Part shown: positions 47,472 through 56,482 of the stretch, one piece after another
How positions within the stretch are numbered: the stretch's first letter is position 1
Layout: every line of letters starts with the position of its first letter
Origin: Lactobacillus sp. HBUAS51381
Lineage (GTDB): Bacteria; Bacillota; Bacilli; Lactobacillales; Lactobacillaceae
DNA: 64,000 nucleotides
NCBI RefSeq assembly: GCF_012641095.1
Contig: NZ_JAAVSC010000002.1
Coordinates: forward strand, 62,001-126,000
Direction: 5' to 3'
Translations under genes and position numbers: made by a program
Notes under the pieces: generated by a model
The model's database searches: none
What the model saw: the letters and a program-made list of their open reading frames with translations, nothing else
Told to the model about the DNA's origin: nothing

Positions 47472-48071
47472 ATGATGATTTTTATTTGGCTACTGCTCTG
47501 CGCGGGTGGTGGTTACTGGGCATTCACCCATCACCGCAAGTGGTTGGTAGCCCTCAGTGCCGTGCTCTTCGTCTTCGGCGGCATCGGCGCACTGGGCGCC
47601 AGTCAACCGACCGTAAAGACCAAAACGATTAAGGTCGGGACACGGCGCTTGACCCAGGCGCAAAGCGAATCACGCCAACTCGCCGCGTCGGCTAGCCGAC
47701 AAGATAAGGCCTTCGCCCTCGTCTCCAGTCAAGTCGATGAATCGGCATCGGTGAGTGAATCCAAGGCCGACAGTGCCAGTTCAGCCGTGGCCAGCACCAA
47801 AACCGCCGCGAAGTCCGAGTCCCGGGCGGCCGCTAAAGCTGCCTCCGAACAGGCAACGGCAGCCAGCCATCAGGCGACGCAGACCAGTCGCACCAGCCAT
47901 AAGCAAGGTGACCTCGACACGAATAAGGCGCAAAAGATTGTGGGTAACCGCAATTCCAAGATTTACCACACCCCCGATCAGGCCGGCTACCACATGAACA
48001 GTAGTAATGCCGTTTATTTCCAGACGGAAGCCCAAGCCAAGGCGGCGGGCTATAGAAAGGCGCTGCGCTAA
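47472..48071 (+). CDS. Membrane protein with C-terminal nuclease-associated domain
   Basis: About 199 residues. Two membrane segments at the N-terminus (about 1-17 and 24-42), a long Ala/Ser/Lys-rich linker with heptad character (about 60-155), and a C-terminal block IVGNRNSKIYH...NAVYFQTEAQAKAAGYRKA that is often found attached to secreted nucleases and small surface proteins in lactic acid bacteria. I use ATG 47472 (AAGGAG 9 nt upstream); the frame extends to 47304 through the structured element. Its stop overlaps the next ATG by one base, so it is a partner of the lipoprotein nuclease. Confidence 0.8.
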   Translation: MMIFIWLLLCAGGGYWAFTHHRKWLVALSAVLFVFGGIGALGASQPTVKTKTIKVGTRRLTQAQSESRQLAASASRQDKAFALVSSQVDESASVSESKADSASSAVASTKTAAKSESRAAAKAASEQATAASHQATQTSRTSHKQGDLDTNKAQKIVGNRNSKIYHTPDQAGYHMNSSNAVYFQTEAQAKAAGYRKALR

Positions 48072-48940
48072 TGAAAAAACTCATGACATTGACAGTCGGC
48101 CTACTCACGCTATTTAGCATCGGCTTGAGTGGCTGCGGTCAACAAAAATCAACCGCAAAGTCGGCAAGTTCCAGTACAAAGGTCGTTTACGACCACGGTC
48201 CCCAGAAAAAGGCCAGCAGCCTAGAACAAGCCAATTCCCGAGAAAAGGTCCGACTGGATCGACGACAGGCTAAATTAAACCGACAACAGGCAAGCCTTAA
48301 GGCAGCGGGAAAGGCCTCGTCCAAGACACCGGCCGAACACGCCACTACAACCCGTTCCTCCGGTGTTAATTTGGCCAACCTGACCTACAGTGGCCAACAG
48401 GAAATTACGGTTAACCAAAACAATCCAGACTTCAGTCGCGCCGAACTCTCCACCAAGCACGGTGCGTGGGCAACCTACGCGAATCTGGACGGTCTAAACC
48501 GGGTCACGGGGGCTTCGGCACTGCTCAATCAATCGCAAATGCCGTCCGCTCAACGGGAAGCCTTGACCGTGGATCCCACCGGTTGGCACAATAAGCGAAC
48601 CCATCATGGCTGGTTGTACAACCGAAGCCATTTAATCGGTTACCAGTTCACCGGCCAGAATAACAATCCCAAGAACCTGATGACCGGGACGCGGACGCTG
48701 AACAACCCTAGCATGTTACATAACGAGATGGACGTGGCCACTTATTTGAAGGCCAGCAAGACCCACTACGTTCGTTATGCCGTAACGCCGGTTTTCAAGG
48801 GCAATGAATTAGTGGCGCGTGGGGTTCAGATGCGTGCGCAATCCGTGGGGTCCAATGCCGTTCGATTTAATGTTTATATCTTTAACATCGAACCCGGCTA
48901 TACCATTGATTACGCCACCGGTTATAGTCACGCGAGTTAA
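48071..48940 (+). CDS. DNA/RNA non-specific endonuclease, lipoprotein
   Basis: 289 residues. Signal peptide with lipobox LSGC (Cys at about 22), a Lys/Ala/Gln-rich linker, then a nuclease domain (about 105-289) with DGLNRVTGASALL, YNRSHLIGYQFTG (the His is the general base of this HNH-like betabetaalpha-metal nuclease family) and NLMTGTRTLNNPSMLHNEM (metal Asn). Likely DNA-degrading on the outer surface, for nutrient scavenging, biofilm turnover or DNA uptake. Coupled to the preceding membrane protein. Confidence 0.9.
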   Translation: MKKLMTLTVGLLTLFSIGLSGCGQQKSTAKSASSSTKVVYDHGPQKKASSLEQANSREKVRLDRRQAKLNRQQASLKAAGKASSKTPAEHATTTRSSGVNLANLTYSGQQEITVNQNNPDFSRAELSTKHGAWATYANLDGLNRVTGASALLNQSQMPSAQREALTVDPTGWHNKRTHHGWLYNRSHLIGYQFTGQNNNPKNLMTGTRTLNNPSMLHNEMDVATYLKASKTHYVRYAVTPVFKGNELVARGVQMRAQSVGSNAVRFNVYIFNIEPGYTIDYATGYSHAS

Positions 48941-49090
48941 TGACTTCACCAACGCCGCTGATTAATTCGCGTGTCCGCTTACCTTTTTCAAATAAAATGC
49001 TATACTATTCGGGAGATACGACATCGTCAAAAACACAGTCGGCCATCAAAATGGCAACCTAAAATTAGGAATCATCAAGAGGATGAGCAT

Positions 49091-49453
49091 ATGAGAAGTG
49101 AGAAGCTAGAGTTGACTAAAACCGACTGGCAGCGTGCCCAAACTGCCGTCTTTAACGAGTATGATCGTTTTGTGAAACAACTCCACGTTGAAGGTGTGGA
49201 CTACACGATTCTACAGGCGCGACGGATCGTCATTTATCAAGATTTGATTGAGGAATGGAAACACAATTTGCCAACATTAATGACGGACCTAGAAGACAAC
49301 GCCCAGGCGCTCACCGTCTTCGATGACCTTGCCTTAGATGGTCAAAGTCATCTGCTCACGCGGTGTGCTAAAAAGATGGAGGCCTGGCCGGATTACATTC
49401 CGTCCCAGCTGACGATTTGGTTGGAATTGGCCGAGGATGCTGAACGAGAGTAG
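49091..49453 (+). CDS. Small soluble protein of unknown function
   Basis: 120 residues, mostly helical, acidic; WQRAQTAVFNEYDRFVKQL near the start, WLELAEDAERE at the end. ATG 49091 with GAGGA 7 nt upstream. A TATACT box lies near 49000. The frame extends upstream to 48971 without a ribosome site. Family not recognised. Confidence 0.7.
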   Translation: MRSEKLELTKTDWQRAQTAVFNEYDRFVKQLHVEGVDYTILQARRIVIYQDLIEEWKHNLPTLMTDLEDNAQALTVFDDLALDGQSHLLTRCAKKMEAWPDYIPSQLTIWLELAEDAERE

Positions 49454-49570
49454 CTGCCAAAACCAACCTGTTCGTTGCGACTTGTAAAACTCAAGCCGAA
49501 CGGAATCCCGTTTACGTCTTATCCAAGCCAGCGTATCGCAACCCCATCACCATTAAAGGAGGTTTTCATC

Positions 49571-49768
49571 GTGGACACACTCGTGAAAACTATTTTAGAA
49601 AAAGTGGCGAAGCTCCCTGCCAAACGAACGTTAATGTATGACGTCGAAGGGTTCGAAGAAGAACAGGTCACCGACCTTCAAACAAAGTTGGCAGAACAAG
49701 CCGACTTACACGTTGAGGTCACGGGAACACGACGTCATCCGGTATTGGAGATTCATCAACAAGCTTAA
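49571..49768 (+). CDS. Small protein of unknown function
   Basis: 65 residues, GTG start 7-8 nt after AAAGGAGG. Beginning DTLVKTILEKVAKLPAKR; alternation of helix and strand suggests a small alpha/beta fold. Follows the 120-residue gene by about 117 nt and has a strong terminator. Family not recognised. Confidence 0.7.
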   Translation: MDTLVKTILEKVAKLPAKRTLMYDVEGFEEEQVTDLQTKLAEQADLHVEVTGTRRHPVLEIHQQA

Positions 49769-49772
49769 ATCG

Positions 49773-49807
49773 AAAGGGACAACGCGGAATGTCTGCGCTG
49801 TCCCTTT
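49773..49807. terminator. Bidirectional terminator between two small genes
   Basis: AAAGGGACA and TGTCCCTTT, extended by CGC-GCG, lie between converging genes. Confidence 0.88.
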
Positions 49808-49815
49808 CTTTGTCC

Positions 49816-50058
49816 TCACACCGTCTTGCCGTAATCGAGTAGATGTAGGCGCTCGAATTTTGTGAGTCGCCGTTCAATTTCAGTAGCCGGTAATTCAATT
49901 TCTCCGGCCGGAATCACGTGATTATTGGTCCACGACCACTGTGTAATCTGATCAAGCAAGTGAATATCTTCATCGTCTAGGTCATTAATCACAATGGCTA
50001 ATTGATCGATGAACGCCTTAGTCCCCCCGTGAAACGTAAACGTCAGCCCTGCAATCAT
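49816..50058 (-). CDS. Small protein of unknown function
   Basis: 80 residues, acidic; ITQWSWTNNHVIPAGEIELPATEIERRLTKF in the second half. ATG with GGAGG 8 nt upstream, which makes it a credible gene. Family not recognised. Converges with the preceding small genes. Confidence 0.65.
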   Translation of the reverse strand: MIAGLTFTFHGGTKAFIDQLAIVINDLDDEDIHLLDQITQWSWTNNHVIPAGEIELPATEIERRLTKFERLHLLDYGKTV

Positions 50059-50363
50059 GATGAACGCCTCCCCCTCGTATACTAATCACCCTTATTTGAC
50101 TGTTAGATTACCATTAGTTGCGGCGCCACTGTTGGAATTCGCCCTATCTTGATAAGTCACCTTATGAACGGTTATTTTCTCAATTTGGGCTTTCATTATT
50201 TTAGGAGAAAGCTGTGGTCGTACAACCATGTTGGTTCGGCATTTTTGACACGATCTTACCCTCAATGACGCAGAGAAAAAGATCCGGATTAGAACGACCT
50301 TTTCAGCCCTTATGTCTTGTGCCATAATATTGATAAAGTTGCCAAACAGGGAGGGGCGCGCTC
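50059..50363. other. Intergenic region with promoters of flanking genes
   Basis: Holds a plausible plus-strand promoter for the SHOCT gene (TTTTCA, 17 nt, CATAAT near 50305-50335). A 77-codon minus-strand frame here has no ribosome site and I do not support it. Confidence 0.4.
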
Positions 50364-51074
50364 ATGAACGAAAGAATCGGGTGTTGGGGATGGCTGGGAA
50401 TCTTACTCGCAATCGGTTTGGTCTACAACTATTGGTACATCGTCATTCCCCTCGTCATAGTCGTCTATTGTCTCTATCGTTGGCGAAAAAAACGAGACAG
50501 CAAGGCAGGATCGGCGGCCGCGGACAGTGTTTCCAATCCCACCGAATCATTGCCAGCGGATGTCTCAGCTGCTGACGATACCCCCACGGTCAAGGACCTA
50601 TTTGATGAGGTTAAGACCACCAGCACGGAGACCCTTCGCCTGGATGAAGAAAATAAGTTCTACGACTACCAAGATGACCAGCTTAACCTCAACGTTCTCT
50701 TAGCGGCTTACCACGACAATCCCGGTCAGGCTCGTCAGGACATACAGGGGATTGTCGATGCCTTTTGCAAACTGAGCCGAACTGTTTACGAAAAAACCGG
50801 TGACTTAGACTATTCTTTTCGCCAGTACATCGGTCAGCCCGACTTTAATCTCCTGCTGGTTCAAACCAAGAACGGCCAAGTGGAATACTTTTTGCTAGAT
50901 GATCCCCAGTTTCTGCGGCTAGCTAATGGGGAGCCGGCGCGCCCATTACCGGCAGCCACCCCTATGGACGAAGAGCTTGCGACGCAATTACGTCAGCTCA
51001 AAGCCTTATTTGATGAAGGCGTCATTACGCAAGCAGAATTTGAGGCGAAGAAGCGGCAATTGTTGGGGCTTTAA
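50364..51074 (+). CDS. Membrane protein with C-terminal SHOCT domain
   Basis: 236 residues. One or two hydrophobic segments (about 8-40), an acidic linker, a central soluble domain (about 85-190) and a C-terminal SHOCT motif (LRQLKALFDEGVITQAEFEAKKRQLLGL, about 208-236). SHOCT modules are thought to mediate oligomerisation or binding and are usually at termini. ATG with GGGAGGGG upstream. Function unknown. Confidence 0.8.
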   Translation: MNERIGCWGWLGILLAIGLVYNYWYIVIPLVIVVYCLYRWRKKRDSKAGSAAADSVSNPTESLPADVSAADDTPTVKDLFDEVKTTSTETLRLDEENKFYDYQDDQLNLNVLLAAYHDNPGQARQDIQGIVDAFCKLSRTVYEKTGDLDYSFRQYIGQPDFNLLLVQTKNGQVEYFLLDDPQFLRLANGEPARPLPAATPMDEELATQLRQLKALFDEGVITQAEFEAKKRQLLGL

Positions 51075-51175
51075 CCTGTAATTTGTCAAAACCATGATGA
51101 TTACTAACCATAACCTCATTCGTAAATCAATTAAGCTGAATCGATGATGGGATGATTAGCTCCACCAGCCCCCAA

Positions 51176-53212
51176 CTACAACCGTTGACGACCGAAGATC
51201 GCGGCTCCCAGAGAACCGAGAGCCAATCCAATGATGCCCCAAACTTTCAACTGGCTATTTTGTTCATTCGTTTGGGGCAGCGTTGCTGGCGTAAGTTTTA
51301 CCTCGGACTTAACACCGAATCTCCCTTTGATGGAGACAACTCTTTTGGCCGGAAGCTGGGGATGATACTCGGGAACTTTAACTGTAATCCCCTGAATCGT
51401 CGCACCAGCGCTACCGGCTACCGCAGTGGCTTCATCCAACGTGCCTGGTGCCGAAGAGATTACCTGTGTCGGTTCCGCTGGCATTGGCGTTGATGGCTGA
51501 GCCGGTTTGGGAGTTTGCGGCGTGGGGCCAACCGGCACAACTGGTGGCGTCACGGGGGATGGTTCACCAGTGTGGTTATCACCGCCATTATTATGATTAC
51601 CGTCGCTGTGACTATCGTCGACCGCTGCATAGATATAGACAACCGTTTGCGGCGTGGCCGTGTACTGGCCGGTCGCGTTGTGATCTTTAACTTTTTTGAA
51701 CGTGTATCCTTTAATTTTTAGTGAACTGGTCGTATAGGCTTCTCCAATGTAGCCGTTATCTAAAACCTGGTCATCGGCGAGTGCTTTTCCTGCTTCGTCT
51801 TGGTAGTGAACGGTTATGGCTGCGGCTTTGTCGGCTAGGATGTAGGGTTGGACAATGCTAAGATAGATATAAGTGCCAACACGGTACTGACCTACTAAGA
51901 AATATTCATCTTTTTGATGAATTACATGAGTTGGCCCAATCATACTCGGTAGTTTATTTCCTGACTCTTGCTTTTGGACATTTGTAAAATTCAAACCGCC
52001 GTCTCCGTCTTTGGTCACTTGTGGAACACTATCTTCTCCTTTCGGATGATATGCCAAAGGGTACCATCGATAATATGCCTCTCCATTAGCATCCATCCAG
52101 ACTGGTTCACCTACTCCAGTGCAGGGAGCCAATATAATCTTTTTCCCATCAGAAGAGTAGTAATTACCGGCTATGTGCCCCGTTAACTTCTGACGATCAA
52201 CATAAATTGGAGCTAATTTGACATACTGATTACCGTTACTTTCTGATATAAGTTTTGGAAGGTTCGTCACCGGCCGAAAATCCCCAATATAATTCATGCT
52301 TGCATTAAATTCAGTCAAATTTATTAAGTTCGACAACACTGAGATATCACTAATTTTATTATATTGAATATCCAAAGACGTTAATTTTATTAAATTAGCC
52401 AATGGTGAAATGTCTCGAACATCACCTTGATAATATGTATCTCCATGGATATCAGTATTCATACTACTACTAAGAGTAATCCTCGTTAAATTTTTCGCAT
52501 ACTCAAGTCCTTTTAATGAATACTCGGTTTCACCATCAATATAGGTGTTATCATTGCTAAATTTCGTGAGCAATAGCATATCTTCCTTGGAAATATCCGC
52601 AACGTTTTGCCAGTGCCGACCGCTAACCGATTCGTTCAGATTTCTTAAAACCGCCTGCTGTAATCTTTTATTGGGCATCCATTGATCAATGGTTTCAGTA
52701 TTAACTTGCGTTGCCCGTACTGGCGCTTTAGATGCCAATGCCGAATTAGGTCGAACGCTTCCGGCAATTGCCATATCACTCGCGTCACTAGTATCTTTAG
52801 AAGAAGCCAAACTATTCGAATGCCCGTCAACAGGATTATCGTCCTTTAACTCACGTTGCTTATCGCTGACATCCGTAACCGACTTGTCCGAGAGTACTGG
52901 CGTTGCGCTTTCATCCTCGTCAGCAACTTGCTTGTTGTCAGCATCAAGAGAATCATCGTTATCAGTCTCACTATTAGCAGCATTATCGGCATTATTTTGA
53001 GTCGTTGACGAATCCATCTCATCCGATACGCTATCTTCTTTTGACTGCTTTTCACCATTAGAAACAACACTTGATTGCCGTGCACTGCTCTCGACCGAAA
53101 CAGTATCTGCTTGTGCCGTTTGTCCACTTACCCCAACTAATGACAAAGCTATTACAGCCGCACTCGTTAAAGTCTCACACCTAGTAGATCGCCGTTTTTC
53201 TCTCACCGACAT
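51176..53212 (-). CDS. Wall-anchored LRR/MucBP surface protein 2
   Basis: About 678 residues. Signal peptide (1 to about 35, cut after AQA), an acidic Ser/Asp/Asn-rich linker (about 40-160), a leucine-rich-repeat block (LKGLEYAKNL, DISPLANLIKL, DISVLSNLINL, about 235-320), a domain of unknown type, one MucBP-like repeat (AITVHYQDEAGKALADDQVL), a Pro-rich stretch and the anchor LPQTNE with a membrane helix and RQR tail. I use ATG 53212; the GTG four codons up is too close to GAGGGA. Shares the IDQWMPN...LQQAVL segment with the first LRR protein (DDWMPDRNLQQIVL), so they are paralogues. Confidence 0.88.
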   Translation of the reverse strand: MSVREKRRSTRCETLTSAAVIALSLVGVSGQTAQADTVSVESSARQSSVVSNGEKQSKEDSVSDEMDSSTTQNNADNAANSETDNDDSLDADNKQVADEDESATPVLSDKSVTDVSDKQRELKDDNPVDGHSNSLASSKDTSDASDMAIAGSVRPNSALASKAPVRATQVNTETIDQWMPNKRLQQAVLRNLNESVSGRHWQNVADISKEDMLLLTKFSNDNTYIDGETEYSLKGLEYAKNLTRITLSSSMNTDIHGDTYYQGDVRDISPLANLIKLTSLDIQYNKISDISVLSNLINLTEFNASMNYIGDFRPVTNLPKLISESNGNQYVKLAPIYVDRQKLTGHIAGNYYSSDGKKIILAPCTGVGEPVWMDANGEAYYRWYPLAYHPKGEDSVPQVTKDGDGGLNFTNVQKQESGNKLPSMIGPTHVIHQKDEYFLVGQYRVGTYIYLSIVQPYILADKAAAITVHYQDEAGKALADDQVLDNGYIGEAYTTSSLKIKGYTFKKVKDHNATGQYTATPQTVVYIYAAVDDSHSDGNHNNGGDNHTGEPSPVTPPVVPVGPTPQTPKPAQPSTPMPAEPTQVISSAPGTLDEATAVAGSAGATIQGITVKVPEYHPQLPAKRVVSIKGRFGVKSEVKLTPATLPQTNEQNSQLKVWGIIGLALGSLGAAIFGRQRL

Positions 53213-53509
53213 TGCGTTCACTTCCCTCAATAGAAATAATTCACACAAACATCCCTACATAAAAAATCAAATAGAGCATAGCATGAATTGACATTTTAGA
53301 CAATACCATAAACTATTTTATATAACCACTTAGATTCCTACTTACCACGGGATTTAGAGAACCTTTCCATCCTATTTTTTCTCATATAAACAGGGCAAAA
53401 ACACCAAAAATAAACATTATAAATTAAAATTTATATCCATATTTAAATAATCAGGGCCTATTCCACGATAAAACCAGCATAGCAACCAAATATTGAATAA
53501 AATAAAAAA
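53213..53509. other. AT-rich region upstream of the second LRR gene
   Basis: Markedly AT-rich, as upstream of the first LRR gene. It holds a perfect inverted repeat ATAAATT, AA, AATTTAT (53419-53434). No gene is visible. Base composition unlike the housekeeping flanks suggests the region came with the surface-protein gene. Confidence 0.45.
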
Positions 53510-53527
53510 CGCCCTCAGAGGACGCTT
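53510..53527 (-). terminator. Terminator of the kinase-like/phosphatase gene
   Basis: On the minus strand GCGTCCTC and GAGGGCGT pair (two G-U pairs) before a T run. About 130 nt after the stop codon. Confidence 0.6.
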
Positions 53528-53658
53528 TAGAAATGCTCCCGGTAACTATTGGTTTTTCTTGACCCATAACACTTAAAACACGCAAAATCGTTATATTCTG
53601 ACGAAAAGTTTAGCCACGCAATTTGAAATCCTGCCAAACTATTCCTATGATATTCACC

Positions 53659-54942
53659 TTAAAAATGTCCCTTCTTAACAGCCTCCCCCTGTCCATCACG
53701 AGACTCAATGTGTAACTCATATTCATGACTGGCCGCATCCAAGATGAGGTAGCGAAACGTCGAGCCATCCCCATCAGTCAGATTGAAGCTCAGACTATGG
53801 TTAACCGTCACGTCCCGATTAAAACGGTTGCGATGCCCATGAATCGCGATAATTTCCGCCATCTCAGTCGAATCCGCCCACACCTGGTCGATGTCTCGCG
53901 TATAGACCGACTGCCGACCATCGCTTATTCCATGAATAAAGGTATCGGTCGCCGCCAAAGCAATGCCTGCCGTCAAGCTCTTCGGCTGAAGCCACTGCGC
54001 CACTTGCACCGGTTCCAAGCCTGCGTGACTCAGCAGCAACTTCCTACCGGCAAAATCAATGGCTAAATAGGTGCCCATTCCGTTAATTAGCGTCTGAATC
54101 TCCTGTTCGGTAATTCCCGCAGCATCTAATTGCGGCAACGTTTCCGCTGTGAATTCCTTTAACGCGGAAGAGTTCTCTCGATGCTCCCGATACCAACCCA
54201 ACAAACGATGCTCATGATTCCCCAGCAGATTCAAACCATCATTATGTGCAATTAAAGTTCTAATCACACCGGCAGAATCCGGGCCGCGATCAATAGCATC
54301 TCCGAGAAAGGCCATCGCCGTATCAGGCCCTAGCTTCGCCATTTGCTCGGTTAAATGTCGGGAATCCCCATGGACGTCGCTAAACACGACGAGTTTCTTG
54401 GCCGAGTGAAGCGTTTTGAATCGCAAAGGCTGCGCCAATTCGCAAAGCATCTCATGAGGCGTGATCACCCGACCAAACTCGGACCAGTCAACAGCTTTGT
54501 AGCGCCGAATGTACTCGGGCAATCGGTTCACAACCTCATCATCATGTGTTGCACCCAGACTGCCCGGATTGCCCATCGCATTAACCACGACCACCTCATA
54601 CCCCCAGGCAGCCGCCTTGACTTTCCGAAACCAACGTAAGGTTTCCTTAGATAAAAAATTTACGGCTAAAATAAACGGTTCCTGATTATCTAAGCGTTGC
54701 CGAACCAAGCGATCCACGACCTTTTTGGTCAAAACCACAGCACCAGCATTGACGGTTTTAATCAGTCTTCCCCTACGAAGTAGAACGCGTGGATTCCCCG
54801 CAGCCAAGCGAATACGCTGTTCCGAAACAATATAGGGTTCCAAACCGTCTTGGTAACGAAGCCAGCTTTCCGCACCAGGGAGGCCGACGAAAGTATAAAT
54901 TCTCTTCGTACTACCCGCTGTCCGTTTCTCTAAGCTCGCCAT
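53659..54942 (-). CDS. Fusion of a degenerate polynucleotide-kinase-like domain to a PPP-type metallophosphatase
   Basis: 427 residues. Residues about 12-165 resemble the P-loop kinase domain of Pnkp/PNK-type enzymes: RIYTFVGLPG, EPYIVSEQRIRL, YEVVVVNAMGN, RVITPHEM. The Walker A is broken: after GLPG (20-23) come A-E-S, with the Gly-Lys lost, so ATP binding or phosphoryl transfer is unlikely. Residues 183-420 are a complete calcineurin/PPP phosphatase: FSDVHGD (187-193), LGDAIDRG (213-220), GNHEHR (241-246), SHAGL and HGHR. Kinase-phosphatase order is as in bacterial RNA-repair Pnkp, without a ligase domain. Last gene of a three-gene unit; substrate unknown. Confidence 0.8.
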   Translation of the reverse strand: MASLEKRTAGSTKRIYTFVGLPGAESWLRYQDGLEPYIVSEQRIRLAAGNPRVLLRRGRLIKTVNAGAVVLTKKVVDRLVRQRLDNQEPFILAVNFLSKETLRWFRKVKAAAWGYEVVVVNAMGNPGSLGATHDDEVVNRLPEYIRRYKAVDWSEFGRVITPHEMLCELAQPLRFKTLHSAKKLVVFSDVHGDSRHLTEQMAKLGPDTAMAFLGDAIDRGPDSAGVIRTLIAHNDGLNLLGNHEHRLLGWYREHRENSSALKEFTAETLPQLDAAGITEQEIQTLINGMGTYLAIDFAGRKLLLSHAGLEPVQVAQWLQPKSLTAGIALAATDTFIHGISDGRQSVYTRDIDQVWADSTEMAEIIAIHGHRNRFNRDVTVNHSLSFNLTDGDGSTFRYLILDAASHEYELHIESRDGQGEAVKKGHF

Positions 54943-54975
54943 CAGCCGATCAGCCCCTTCTGCTTATTCCAAACC

Positions 54976-55422
54976 TTATTTTTTCAATTTCAAGGCATCT
55001 TCCCGATCAAGCTCTGCATATCGCCGTTTAACAGCGGCAATAAACTCTAACTCCTGTTCAGAGTAGCTACTTTTAAAGTCGTCAACACTAAAGCCCGCCG
55101 GATCATTCGCTAGAAAGGTCAGAACCTCACTAAAGGTGTGGGCATGCTCATGATAGTGTTTTTCACGTGACCGAGTATCCCAGAAGGGAAAGTACAAGCC
55201 ACTGGTTGAAAATTCACTCAGCACCCAATCAATGTTGCCGACCTCTGGCCCACTATCGACGTGCCCGCCTAGATTCTCTTGGCGCAGTTCCTGTTTGAAC
55301 GGCGTATCCACCACCCATAAATCCTTCTTGGCTACGTAGAGCGGTCGCATAACGCCCTCGTAACGATGTTCAAACTTGCGATAAGCGTGTTCATCCCACA
55401 AACGATAAATAAATTTAAACAC
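54976..55422 (-). CDS. Protein of unknown function in the phosphoesterase cluster
   Basis: 148 residues, soluble, charged; EKHYHEHAHTFSEVLTFL contains a His-rich run and the C-terminus is a helix rich in Lys and Glu. GTG start with AGGTAG/GGAGAT upstream. Lies between two phosphatase genes with gaps of 47 and 33 nt, so it is almost certainly in the same transcript. I do not recognise the family. Confidence 0.7.
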   Translation of the reverse strand: MFKFIYRLWDEHAYRKFEHRYEGVMRPLYVAKKDLWVVDTPFKQELRQENLGGHVDSGPEVGNIDWVLSEFSTSGLYFPFWDTRSREKHYHEHAHTFSEVLTFLANDPAGFSVDDFKSSYSEQELEFIAAVKRRYAELDREDALKLKK

Positions 55423-55469
55423 GACTACCTATCTCCAATCTCCGACAACTATCGTTTCTCACAATGCCG

Positions 55470-56273
55470 TTATTTATCTTCAAAAGCCTCAATTAACCGA
55501 CCACTGTCGGCATCAAGCACCGCAATATTCCCAATCTTACCGGCAGGACCGCCGTGGTTGCCGCCATCAATAAAGTAGCGTGGCTGTTCGCCCTCGTACT
55601 GAATCGTGAGAATCCCACTGGGGCTTACCGTCCGATTACGTAAAGTCGCCTTAGCTTTAGACGCGTCATAAATTCCCGTAATCAAGGGAGTTGGTGTATG
55701 CCCACTGACAATTGCCTGCTGCAAAGGATTATGTGCATAGTTCGGATAGAGTGCCGAATACCAGTATGGTTCCCGTAGCCAGTACTTATCCCTTTCAGGC
55801 GTATCATTGACGGGATCAGCAAGCGTCAGGTCGAGCCCTGCGTGAACAAAGACTAACTTACCGATTCGAAGCGTTGATGGCAACCGCCCCATCCAGGTAA
55901 ACAATGGCGCGTACTGCCGTTTTACCAGGGCAATAGCCTCTGATAAATTAGCCGGCTGTTGCGTTGCTCCCAAAACGGCTTCAGCAATCACGTCATCACC
56001 ACCAGCTTCTAGCCAGTAAGTATTCTTGCCCGTTAGACTTTCCCAAGCATCTTCATCGTGGTTTCCCAGGATCGCAAAGACATGTGTGGGATCCGCACGC
56101 TGCATCTCAAAAATCTTCTGAGCCGCCGCAAAGCCGGTATGGTGATGAAACGAATCTTGGTAGTCACCTAGAAACACGATGGAAGCTTGCGGATAGCGTG
56201 CCCGCATCTCCTCTAACTTGGGGAAAACCAGCATTTGTCCATGGATATCAGAGAGCACAATCACTTCTCGCAT
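55470..56273 (-). CDS. PPP-type metallophosphoesterase
   Basis: About 267 residues. All blocks of the calcineurin-like family: LSDIHG (6-11), LGDYQDS, LGNHDED, FVHAGLD, SGHTPTP. The second block has Gln instead of the usual Val-Asp-Arg. Serine/threonine-phosphatase-like bacterial members often act on dinucleoside polyphosphates or phosphoproteins. ATG 56273 with AGAGGTGAT upstream; first gene of the three-gene unit, under a strong promoter. Confidence 0.85.
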   Translation of the reverse strand: MREVIVLSDIHGQMLVFPKLEEMRARYPQASIVFLGDYQDSFHHHTGFAAAQKIFEMQRADPTHVFAILGNHDEDAWESLTGKNTYWLEAGGDDVIAEAVLGATQQPANLSEAIALVKRQYAPLFTWMGRLPSTLRIGKLVFVHAGLDLTLADPVNDTPERDKYWLREPYWYSALYPNYAHNPLQQAIVSGHTPTPLITGIYDASKAKATLRNRTVSPSGILTIQYEGEQPRYFIDGGNHGGPAGKIGNIAVLDADSGRLIEAFEDK

Positions 56274-56305
56274 ATTTATCACCTCTCACAAGTGGGATTA
56301 TCAGA

Positions 56306-56351
56306 AGTATAGTGTCCAAGAGTTTATTTGTCAACAATAATATCATATTAT
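56306..56351 (-). promoter_or_regulatory. Promoter of the phosphoesterase unit, with adjacent palindrome
   Basis: TTGACA (56329-56334) and TATACT (56306-56311) on the minus strand, 17 nt apart. ATAATAT, C, ATATTAT (56337-56351) is a perfect palindrome 2 nt upstream of the -35 and may be a regulatory site. Confidence 0.75.
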
Positions 56352-56482
56352 CGTTTTGTACGTTTCTGGTTTTGGTTTACCCTCACGCTTGCTTTGTTTT
56401 ATATAATCTGGTTCCGATGTCCCTCATTTAGTCCAAGCCTTCCCATAACTTCTAAAGCACATGGTGCCATCTTCAAAAAGTC

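Noticed and set aside
50092-50325. 77-codon minus-strand frame upstream of the 80-residue gene
   Set aside because: No ribosome site at any possible start and no coding-like composition.
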